Source: Amycolatopsis sp. WAC 01376 (GTDB lineage Bacteria; Actinomycetota; Actinomycetes; Mycobacteriales; Pseudonocardiaceae). Taken from it: 64,000 nt of DNA. Positions within the stretch are counted from its first letter, which is position 1; the number at the start of each line of letters is the position of its first letter. This document shows positions 57,607-64,000 of this stretch, in pieces. Below the pieces are notes generated by a model. That model saw only the letters and a program-made list of their open reading frames with translations. It did no database searches and had not been told where the DNA came from. The stretch is from contig NZ_QHKL01000015.1 of NCBI RefSeq assembly GCF_003947415.1, positions 19,278 to 83,277 of the forward strand, given 5' to 3'. The translations under genes were made by a program, and so were the position numbers.

Positions 57607-60579
57607 TCAGCCCTGGTAGAAGAGGGTCTCCACAACTGCGTGAGCACGTCGCGTCGTCCGCCGGTAGGCATCGAGGAACTCGCCTGGATCGTCGTCGGCC
57701 GAGTAGCCGAGCACTCGTGCGACCGCGGCGAGGTCTCGACCGGAGCTGGGGATCTCGTCGACGGCTTTACCCCTGACCAGCATCCCGGCGTTACGGACAC
57801 GCGTCGCCAGCAGCCATGCCTCGGTCAGGGATTCGATCTCGGCGGGCTCGGCGAGTCCGGCGTCCCCCGCGGCCTTCAGCGCCTCGATCGTCGAGGTGGT
57901 CCGAAGCCCTTCGACCTGATGCCCGTGACGCAACTGCATGAGCTGCACGGTCCACTCCACGTCGGCGAGCCCTCCACGCCCGAGCTTCGTGTGCCGTGTC
58001 GGGTCGGCGCCCTTGGGCATCCGTTCGGTCTCCACCCGCGCCTTGATCCGCCTGATCTCCCTCACCCGGACCGCGTCGAGGCCCTCCTGCGGGTAGCGAA
58101 TGGGGTCGATCATCTCGATGAACCGTGCACCGAGGTCGTCGTCACCGGCGATGAACCGGGCGCGGAGCAGCGCTTGGGATTCCCAGACCTCGGCCCACCG
58201 CCCGTAGTAGCTGCGGTAGGACTCGAGGGTCCGCACCAACGGACCGCTCCGCCCCTCCGGCCGGAGATCGGCGTCGACGACCAACGCCGGATCGGGACTG
58301 GGCGCACCGAGGATCTTGCGCACCGTCTCGGCAACAGAGGAAGCGAACTTCGCTGCTTCGGAGTCCGACACCCCTTCGGCCGGCTCGCATACGAAGAGGA
58401 CGTCCGCATCGGATCCATAGCCGAGTTCGGCCCCACCGAGACGCCCCATACCGATGACAGCGATCTTCGCGGGCGTCTGGCCGAGTTCCGCCTGACGCTG
58501 GCGAAAAGCAGCGGCCAAGGCGCCCTGCAACACGGCGGCCCACACACTCGACAACGCCTCACAGACGGCTGCGACGTCGAGCAGACCCAGCAGATCCGCC
58601 GATGCGATTCGCAACATCTCATGTCGGCGAAGTGATCTCGCGGCCGCGACCGCGGCGTTCAAACCCGGCTGGCGCCGCACCGCGGCTCGCAGCGAGGTGG
58701 CTACTTCGGCCGGAGTGCGACCGGCCAACCGCGCGGGATCACCGAGCAACTGCAGGACTTCCGGCGCTCTCGCCAGCAGGTCGGGCACCAGCCGCGACGT
58801 GCCCAGCAGGAACGCGAGCCGCTCGACGACGGCCCCCTCGTCACGGAGAACCCTGAGGTACCAAGGCGTTTCTTCGAGCGCTTCCGAGACCTTCCGGTAG
58901 GACAGAAGTCCACGGTCGGGGTCCGGGGTGTCGGCGATAAGATCCAGCAGGACCGGCAGCAGTGCCTGCTGAATGGCCGCCCGACGGGACATTCCCGCGG
59001 TCAGCGCCTTGATGTGCTGTAGCGCCCCGTCCGGCGCGGCGTAACCAAGCGCGGCGAGTCGGCTCTCCGCCTGTTTCGTAGTCAGCCGTAGCGCTTCGGT
59101 CGGCACGTTCGCGACCGATTGCAGCAGCGGCCGGTAGAAGAGTTTCTCGTGAAGGCGGCGAATGCTCTGCAGGTGGCGGCGGAATTCCGCCAGCAACGCG
59201 TCGCCTTCGCTTCTGCCACGGGCTGGCCGCACACCGCTCGCCCTCGCGATCGTTCGCAGCTCGCTGGAGTCCGAGGCGGCAGGGAACAGGTGCGTACGCC
59301 GTAGTCGGCGAAGCTGGAGCCGATGCTCGATGGTCCGGAGGAACTCGTACGAGGAGGCGAGCTCCGCGGCATCCTTGCGGCCGACGTACCCGCCTTCTCC
59401 CAAGGCGGCGAGTGCGTCCAACGTGGACGGAGAACGTAGCTCTGCGTCGATCCGGCCATGGACCAGTTGCAGCAATTGCACGGCGAACTCGACGTCGCGA
59501 AGGCCTCCACGTCCCAGCTTCAGCTCCCGCTCGGCGTGCGCGGAAGGCACATGGCCTTCGACGCGGCGCCGCATCTTCTGCACCTCGGGAACGAAATTCT
59601 CCCGATCGGCCGCCGCCCATACCTTCGGCGCGACCATCTCCGCGTACTGGCGCCCGAGCTCGGCATCGCCTGCGACGGGCCGTGCCTTGAGCAAGGCCTG
59701 GAATTCCCAGGTCTTGGCCCACTTCTGATAGTAGGTGGCGTGTCCGTCGAGAGTCCGGACCAAGGCGCCCGCTTTGCCCTCGGGACGCAACGCCGCATCG
59801 ACCTCGAAACAGGCCTTGCCGACCACGCGCATCATCGTGCTGGCCAGCCGTGTGGAGACCGAAAGATCCCCGTCACCGACGAAGATGACATCCACGTCGC
59901 TGACATAGTTCAGCTCTCGACCACCGCATTTACCCATCGCGATCACGGCGAGCCGGCCGTCAACCCCGGCGCCCACCTCGGCCTCGGCGACCAGAAGTCC
60001 TACTGTCAGCGCGGCCTCGGCCAGCGTGGTGAGCTGTGCGCCGATCTCGGCATAGGGCGGCTGGCGGAGGCCGGGTTCGACCAGATGACCGAGGTCGGCG
60101 GCCGCGATTCCGAGGAGCAGCTCGCGATACCCGATGCGAAGAGCCTGCTCCGACTCAAGCCCTGTGAGCAGTTGCCCTTCCGGCCGTAGATGCTCGATGA
60201 GGCTATTCACGTACTGATCCGGCTCGGCGCTCTTCTCGCGTTCAAGGGTCTTCCAGCAGTCGGTGTTCGCGACGAGGAAGTCCGCGAGCGCGCTCGAAGT
60301 GCCCAAGACACCGAGCATCCGGCCGCGGAAGGTGCGGTTGGTGCGGAGCGCCTGGTCGAGCTCGTCCCAGGTGGACGGGTCTGCTTCCCGGATCCGGTCC
60401 AGCCCACTCAACGCGAGATCGGGATCCGCCGCACGGGAGAGTGCCGACAACACGTCGGCGGCGGAGCCGTCCGGGCCGGATTCGGTCCACCAACCGGCAG
60501 CACGCAGCTGCCCGTCGGCACGGGGGTCGGTGAAGCCGTATCTCGCCACGGAAGCGGTCGGCCTGGCGCGCTCAACCAT
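57607..60579 (-). CDS. glnE: Bifunctional glutamine synthetase adenylyltransferase/deadenylase
   Basis: The 990-residue GlnE has two nucleotidyltransferase domains. The N-terminal adenylyl-removing domain carries GGRELNYVSDVDVIFV, and the C-terminal adenylyltransferase domain carries GAELGYGSDADVLFV. Helical linker regions lie between and after. It adenylylates the conserved Tyr of GlnA when nitrogen is plentiful. I chose the ATG at 60579 (MVERARPTAS); upstream in-frame residues come from a core repeat. It is essential in Mycobacterium tuberculosis. Its partner glnA is 0.7 kb away on the opposite strand. Confidence 0.95.
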   Translation of the reverse strand: MVERARPTASVARYGFTDPRADGQLRAAGWWTESGPDGSAADVLSALSRAADPDLALSGLDRIREADPSTWDELDQALRTNRTFRGRMLGVLGTSSALADFLVANTDCWKTLEREKSAEPDQYVNSLIEHLRPEGQLLTGLESEQALRIGYRELLLGIAAADLGHLVEPGLRQPPYAEIGAQLTTLAEAALTVGLLVAEAEVGAGVDGRLAVIAMGKCGGRELNYVSDVDVIFVGDGDLSVSTRLASTMMRVVGKACFEVDAALRPEGKAGALVRTLDGHATYYQKWAKTWEFQALLKARPVAGDAELGRQYAEMVAPKVWAAADRENFVPEVQKMRRRVEGHVPSAHAERELKLGRGGLRDVEFAVQLLQLVHGRIDAELRSPSTLDALAALGEGGYVGRKDAAELASSYEFLRTIEHRLQLRRLRRTHLFPAASDSSELRTIARASGVRPARGRSEGDALLAEFRRHLQSIRRLHEKLFYRPLLQSVANVPTEALRLTTKQAESRLAALGYAAPDGALQHIKALTAGMSRRAAIQQALLPVLLDLIADTPDPDRGLLSYRKVSEALEETPWYLRVLRDEGAVVERLAFLLGTSRLVPDLLARAPEVLQLLGDPARLAGRTPAEVATSLRAAVRRQPGLNAAVAAARSLRRHEMLRIASADLLGLLDVAAVCEALSSVWAAVLQGALAAAFRQRQAELGQTPAKIAVIGMGRLGGAELGYGSDADVLFVCEPAEGVSDSEAAKFASSVAETVRKILGAPSPDPALVVDADLRPEGRSGPLVRTLESYRSYYGRWAEVWESQALLRARFIAGDDDLGARFIEMIDPIRYPQEGLDAVRVREIRRIKARVETERMPKGADPTRHTKLGRGGLADVEWTVQLMQLRHGHQVEGLRTTSTIEALKAAGDAGLAEPAEIESLTEAWLLATRVRNAGMLVRGKAVDEIPSSGRDLAAVARVLGYSADDDPGEFLDAYRRTTRRAHAVVETLFYQG

Positions 60580-60627
60580 CGGCTTCCACCGTAGTCGCCC
60601 TTCCGGCCATGACCAGACGGACGCGCA

Positions 60628-60688
60628 AGGGAGCAAGGGACCTTTGGTGTCGCCCTTCGCGCGGCGGTACCAAAGGTCCCTTGCTTCG
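60628..60688. repeat. Paired core repeat hairpin, GGT/ACC variant
   Basis: Cores AGCAAGGGACCTTTGGT (60632-60648) and ACCAAAGGTCCCTTGCT (60669-60685) are exact complements. The GCT-to-GGT change in one arm is matched by AGC-to-ACC in the other. It lies just past the Pit transporter stop. Confidence 0.85.
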
Positions 60689-61819
60689 CTAGGCGGCGAT
60701 CCTGCCGACTTCCGGTTCAGGGAGGGTCGGGGCGGGAGTGGTGAAGCTGCCGGCATTGACGGGACTCCGCCGGGAAAGGAGGTAGATCCCGATACCGATC
60801 GCCAGGCCGGCGACGCCGACGGAGATCGTCCCCACCGTGCCCGTCGAGGTCACGAGACCGGCCCCGGCACCGACGATGGCCGCTGCCGGAAGCGTGAACA
60901 GCCAGGCGATCACCATGCGGCCGGCCGTGCGCCAGCGGACCGGTGACTCGTTCCTGCCCACGCCGGAGCCGACGATGCCTCCAGAACAGACGTGAGTGGT
61001 CGAAAGCGGGAAGCCGAAGTTCGTCGAAGCGAGGATGACCGCCGCCGAACTGGTCTGCGCGGCGAAGCCCTGCGGGCCGGCGATGTCAGTCAGCCCTTTA
61101 CCCAGCGTGTAGGTGATTCGCCAGCCGCCCAGGTACGTGCCGAGCGCCAGCGCCAGCGCCGCGCTGACGATCACCCAGAGCGGCGGCCCGGCCCCGGCGG
61201 GTAGGGTTCCTGCGGTGATCATCGTCAGCGTGATGACACCCATGGTCTTCTGCGCGTCGTTCGTACCGTGGGCGAGCGAGACCAGCGAAGCCGAGATGAT
61301 CTGCCCGACTCGGAAGCCGGCAGTGCGGCCGCGGCGGACGAAGATCCGGTAGACGAAGTACGTCACGATCATCGCGGCGAGGCCGGCCAAGACCGGCGAC
61401 AGCGCGGCTGGGACCAACACCTTCTCGACGATCTTTCCGAAGTGGACGGAGTCCGTTCCGGCCGACACCCACGTGGCGCCGATCAGCCCGCCGAACAGCG
61501 CGTGGGATGAACTGGACGGCAGTCCGACGAACCAGGTGACCAGGTTCCACACGATCGCCCCGACCAGGCCACCGAACACGATCGCCGGTCCGATCTTGGT
61601 GTCGTCGACCAGTCCATTCGAGATGGTCTTGGCCACTTCGACCGACAGGAAGGCTCCGACCAGGTTCAGGACCGCGGAGATCGTCACCGCGACTTTGGGA
61701 CGCAACGCCCCGGTGGCGATCGACGTCGCCATCGAGTTGGCCGTGTCGTGGAACCCGTTCGTGAAATCGAAAATTAGGGCCGTGACGACGACGAGCACGA
61801 CCAAGACTGAGGGCTCCAC
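60689..61819 (-). CDS. Inorganic phosphate transporter, PitA family
   Basis: The 376-residue membrane protein has about ten transmembrane segments. Its two inverted halves carry the PHO4 signatures FTNGFHDTANSMAT near residue 20 and SLAHGTNDAQKTMG near residue 185. It is a low-affinity, proton-coupled transporter of metal-phosphate complexes. No PHO box was recognised upstream, and no associated DUF47 regulator is adjacent. It lies between glnE and the amidotransferase gene. Confidence 0.92.
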   Translation of the reverse strand: MEPSVLVVLVVVTALIFDFTNGFHDTANSMATSIATGALRPKVAVTISAVLNLVGAFLSVEVAKTISNGLVDDTKIGPAIVFGGLVGAIVWNLVTWFVGLPSSSSHALFGGLIGATWVSAGTDSVHFGKIVEKVLVPAALSPVLAGLAAMIVTYFVYRIFVRRGRTAGFRVGQIISASLVSLAHGTNDAQKTMGVITLTMITAGTLPAGAGPPLWVIVSAALALALGTYLGGWRITYTLGKGLTDIAGPQGFAAQTSSAAVILASTNFGFPLSTTHVCSGGIVGSGVGRNESPVRWRTAGRMVIAWLFTLPAAAIVGAGAGLVTSTGTVGTISVGVAGLAIGIGIYLLSRRSPVNAGSFTTPAPTLPEPEVGRIAA

Positions 61820-61912
61820 CCCGACCTCCGAACCCTTCGAAATTCCCTTCGCAAGGTACCTGACGACAAGACCGGAGTGTTAATAACCCATACGCATTTG
61901 AGACATAAGTCG

Positions 61913-62668
61913 TTAAGCCATCGGCAATGTACGTTGACGGTCCGCAGCCGGGGCGAGGTCACCGGACACCAGTCGGACGAAGCGGTGGGCGAACGGTCGC
62001 CAGGTTTCGGTGATATCGGCGTGCACTCGGGCGAGGTTTTCTGGGGTCAGTACGTCCGGCCGGGTGAGTTCCGCCATTTCCGGCGATTGCCGCGCCCAGT
62101 CGAGGACCACATCCGGCGTCGTCTCGACATGGAACTGGACACCGTAGGCACAACGGTCGAACCGGAAGGCCTGGTAGGCATACCGCGGCGAGGAGGCCAG
62201 AAGCTCGGCGCCCGCGGGCAACCGGGTGATCGCGTCGTTGTGGAACTGCAGGACGTCTTGCATGAGTGGCAGTTCCGCGAAGAGCGGGTCGATCCAGGCT
62301 GCGTCCTTCTTGGACACAAGCCCTGGGCCGACCTCAGGCCCTTGATCGCCTGTCGCGACGCTGCCGCCCAACGCCACCGCCAGGAGCTGACCGCCGAGGC
62401 AGATCGCGAGCGTCGGGATACGCGCGCCAGCAGCCTTCGAAAGAAGCTTCCGCACATCCGCGAGCCACGGATGTGCGTCGTCATCGTTGGCGCCCATCCC
62501 GCCGCCGAGGCATACGACGCCCCCGTACCCATCAAGATCGGCGGGGAGGGTCTGATCGGGCAGCAAGCGGATGTCGAGCTCGGCTCCCGCCTCGGTGAGC
62601 CAGTCGCCGAGTGGGCCGATCGGGTCTGATGCATCCGGCTGGATGACGAGCAACTTGGGAGCGGTCAC
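61913..62668 (-). CDS. Class I glutamine amidotransferase-like protein
   Basis: The 251-residue stand-alone GATase1 has the nucleophile elbow AICLGGQLLA (Cys near residue 90) and the His/Glu of YGVQFHVETTPD. GGVVCLGGGMGANDDD forms part of the oxyanion region. It resembles GMP-synthase-like amidotransferases and YfeJ/glutamine amidotransferases that work without a known synthetase partner. Placement close to glnA and glnE is consistent with glutamine metabolism, but the acceptor is unknown. It starts with GTG at 62668. Confidence 0.87.
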   Translation of the reverse strand: MTAPKLLVIQPDASDPIGPLGDWLTEAGAELDIRLLPDQTLPADLDGYGGVVCLGGGMGANDDDAHPWLADVRKLLSKAAGARIPTLAICLGGQLLAVALGGSVATGDQGPEVGPGLVSKKDAAWIDPLFAELPLMQDVLQFHNDAITRLPAGAELLASSPRYAYQAFRFDRCAYGVQFHVETTPDVVLDWARQSPEMAELTRPDVLTPENLARVHADITETWRPFAHRFVRLVSGDLAPAADRQRTLPMA

Positions 62669-62688
62669 CTCACCAGCCTACGACCCCG

Positions 62689-62752
62689 GGAGAGCAGGGG
62701 ACCTTTGCTACCGCCCGGCCCGGAGCGATAGCAAAGGTCCCCTGCTCCCTCT
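62689..62752. repeat. Paired core repeat hairpin, GGGG/CCCC variant
   Basis: Cores AGCAGGGGACCTTTGCT (62693-62709) and AGCAAAGGTCCCCTGCT (62730-62746) are exact complements, again sharing one matched change. It lies just past the rhodanese stop. Confidence 0.85.
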
Positions 62753-62754
62753 GG

Positions 62755-63207
62755 TCAGCAGGCGCAGCGTGGGGTGGGCGCGGAGGTGAGGACTGGCGCC
62801 AAGGTGTCCCGGTCAACGGGATAGCCGGCTGCTTCCCAGGCGGTGATGCCGCCGGACAGGCGTTTGACCTTGAAGCCGAGCTCCGCGAGTTTCAGGGCTC
62901 CCTTGGTCGCGGCGTTGCAGTGGATGCTCTCGCAGTAGCAGATGTAGACGAGGCCACGGTCCAGCTCGCTGACCGACTCGGGCGTCATGTCCCGGTATGG
63001 GAGGTTGATCGCCCCGGGGATGCGAGCCGACGCGAAGGCTTCGGAGGCGCGGGTCTCGACGATCACGTACCCGCCCTGAGCATCAGACGTGAGGTCTTGG
63101 ACAAGGTCGTCGGGGTCCACCTCGAGTGCGAGTTCGGCTCGCAGGTGCGCGGCAGCGGTCGCACTGTCCAGGGCCGGGAACATCAGTACGCGGGGTTCGG
63201 TCGTCAT
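62755..63207 (-). CDS. Rhodanese-like domain protein
   Basis: The 150-residue single-domain rhodanese has an active-site loop CNAATKGA in YCESIHCNAATKGA, preceded by ARIPGAINLPYRD and followed by RLSGGITAWEAAGYPVD. The C-terminus ends CAC, a possible metal or redox pair. It probably carries persulfide sulfur or senses oxidants. It is divergent from the AsnC-type regulator across 107 bp, so that regulator may control it. Confidence 0.88.
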   Translation of the reverse strand: MTTEPRVLMFPALDSATAAAHLRAELALEVDPDDLVQDLTSDAQGGYVIVETRASEAFASARIPGAINLPYRDMTPESVSELDRGLVYICYCESIHCNAATKGALKLAELGFKVKRLSGGITAWEAAGYPVDRDTLAPVLTSAPTPRCAC

Positions 63208-63314
63208 ACCTCAATCCTGCTGATCACTGATCAATTCGAACATCGGAGAATCCAGGTCTCACCGCCGGTTAGCCTGGAGATCCCTGGCGGGCGTGACGAT
63301 CGACCTGGAGTTCC

Positions 63315-63758
63315 GTGAACCTCGATGATCTCGACTGGCAGTTACTCGAACTGCTCCAGTCCGACGGCCGGCTGACCTTCTCAGAGCTCGGCCGGCGGGT
63401 GTCGCTGTCCGCACCCGCGGTGACCGAGCGGGTCCGCCGGCTCGAGGAGAAGGGGATCATCACCGGATACTCGGCCGGCGTCGACCTGACGAAGCTCGGG
63501 CTCCCGATCGAGGCGATAGTCCGGGCGAAAGTACGGAGCCTCGACACGGCTCGCTTCCGCGAAACCATCCTCGCGCTGCCACAGGTGCTCGACGCCGATC
63601 ACGTCACGGGTGACGAGTGCTGGCTCGTGCGGGTCGCCTGCCGGAACACCGCAGAGTTGGAGGAGCTCGTAGAGCGGATGCAGCGCTATGGGGAGACGAC
63701 GACTTCGCTGGTCTTCTCGTCGCCTGTGCGCCGACGTGCGGTCGGCCGGCGGAGCTGA
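63315..63758 (+). CDS. Lrp/AsnC family transcriptional regulator
   Basis: The 147-residue regulator has an N-terminal AsnC helix-turn-helix (LDDLDWQLLELLQSDGRLTF, then SLSAPAVTERVRRLEEKG) and a C-terminal RAM ligand-binding domain (VLDADHVTGDECWLVRV). It starts with GTG. It typically forms octamers and binds amino acids. Divergent position from the rhodanese gene suggests regulation of that gene; the effector is unknown. Confidence 0.9.
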   Translation: MNLDDLDWQLLELLQSDGRLTFSELGRRVSLSAPAVTERVRRLEEKGIITGYSAGVDLTKLGLPIEAIVRAKVRSLDTARFRETILALPQVLDADHVTGDECWLVRVACRNTAELEELVERMQRYGETTTSLVFSSPVRRRAVGRRS

Positions 63759-63770
63759 GCAAGGCCGTGG

Positions 63771-63796
63771 GGAGAGCAAGGGACCTTTGCTATCAC
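63771..63796. repeat. 17-bp core repeat, single copy
   Basis: Core AGCAAGGGACCTTTGCT at 63775-63791, between the AsnC gene and the rRNA terminator. Confidence 0.8.
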
Positions 63797-63814
63797 CTGG
63801 CGGAGATGGGCATG

Positions 63815-63871
63815 AAAAAAGGTCTGGGACTTGGGAGAACTCGGGGTTCTCGACCAGGTCCCAGACCTTTT
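63815..63871 (-). terminator. Intrinsic terminator of the rRNA operon
   Basis: On the minus strand, arms GTCCCAGACCTTTT-type (63858-63871 with 63817-63830) with an inner GAGAAC/GTTCTC stem are followed by six T. The hairpin starts ten bases past the 5S 3' end. Confidence 0.9.
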
Positions 63872-63880
63872 CTAATGTTA

Positions 63881-64000
63881 GTCCGGCGGTGTCCTACTCT
63901 CCCACAACCCTTCGGTTGCAGTACCATCGGCGCTGTCAGGCTTAGCTTCCGGGTTCGGAATGGGACCGGGCGTTTCCCTGACGCTATGACCACCGAAACA
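63881..64000 (-). rRNA. rrf: 5S ribosomal RNA
   Basis: About 118 nt read on the minus strand, from GTTTCGGTGGTCATAGCG to GGACACCGCCGGAC. The conserved CCCATTCCGAACCCGGAAGC and GTAGGACACCGCC blocks are present. The 5' end is at or within a base or two of the window edge. The 16S and 23S genes should lie to the right, beyond the window. Confidence 0.95.

Overview
The window is high-GC, gene-dense actinobacterial chromosome, most like Pseudonocardiaceae and probably Amycolatopsis (inferred from gene content and order; no database search was run). Supporting signs are: a WhiB7-type regulator with an AT-hook next to uvrD2; the order UPF0182, PPA1309, PDZ/Lon protease, DUF2342 protease, YgjP-like protease, ThiF-like protein, ABC1 kinase, whiB7, uvrD2, which resembles the mycobacterial Rv3193c-Rv3198c neighbourhood; an actinobacterial tmRNA; and frequent GTG starts. 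No prophage, CRISPR array, transposase or large biosynthetic cluster is visible, so most of the window reads as core or conserved accessory chromosome.

Layout. 0-10 kb: end of an RraA-like gene, LysR regulator, a MauE/DsbA-like redox pair, a solute-binding lipoprotein coupled to hrpB, an ion-channel-like protein, and an ABC ATPase / secreted hydrolase / permease operon. 10-15 kb: a TetR/FAD-monooxygenase divergon with visible operators, a NarL-type two-component pair whose kinase carries an extra C-terminal membrane-anchored domain, and two coupled hypothetical genes. 15-23 kb: a complete minus-strand histidine-utilisation operon (hutH, hutU, M20 amidohydrolase, hutF, hutI) with a divergent IclR regulator. 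24-34 kb: tmRNA, a sensor-domain two-component operon, an acyltransferase, an amidohydrolase coupled to smpB, then ftsX, ftsE and prfB. 35-38 kb: two identical initiator tRNA genes bracketing a TetR/FAD-monooxygenase pair. 38-53 kb: the conserved block ending in whiB7 and uvrD2. 53-64 kb: nitrogen metabolism (glnA, glnE, a glutamine amidotransferase), a Pit phosphate transporter, a rhodanese, an AsnC regulator, and the 5S rRNA with its terminator at the right edge.

The most striking signal is outside genes. A 17-bp near-palindromic core (consensus AGCAAGGGACCTTTGCT or its complement) occurs about 32 times, in intergenic DNA or overlapping gene ends. It often forms head-to-head pairs whose two arms vary together from locus to locus. 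Two copies are embedded in a composite element of about 200 bp with two further hairpins; the two composites lie in opposite orientation at 10061-10262 and 22735-22935 and bracket the region containing the hut operon. A further 0.4-kb nested palindrome at 15.4-15.7 kb splits one copy and is flanked by a duplicated gene end. These may be terminator-like or REP/MITE-like elements.

A second signal is the 650-nt space between uvrD2 and whiB7, which holds a WhiB7-like promoter, an 88-codon frame and an intrinsic terminator with a T6 tract just before whiB7. This looks like an attenuation leader.
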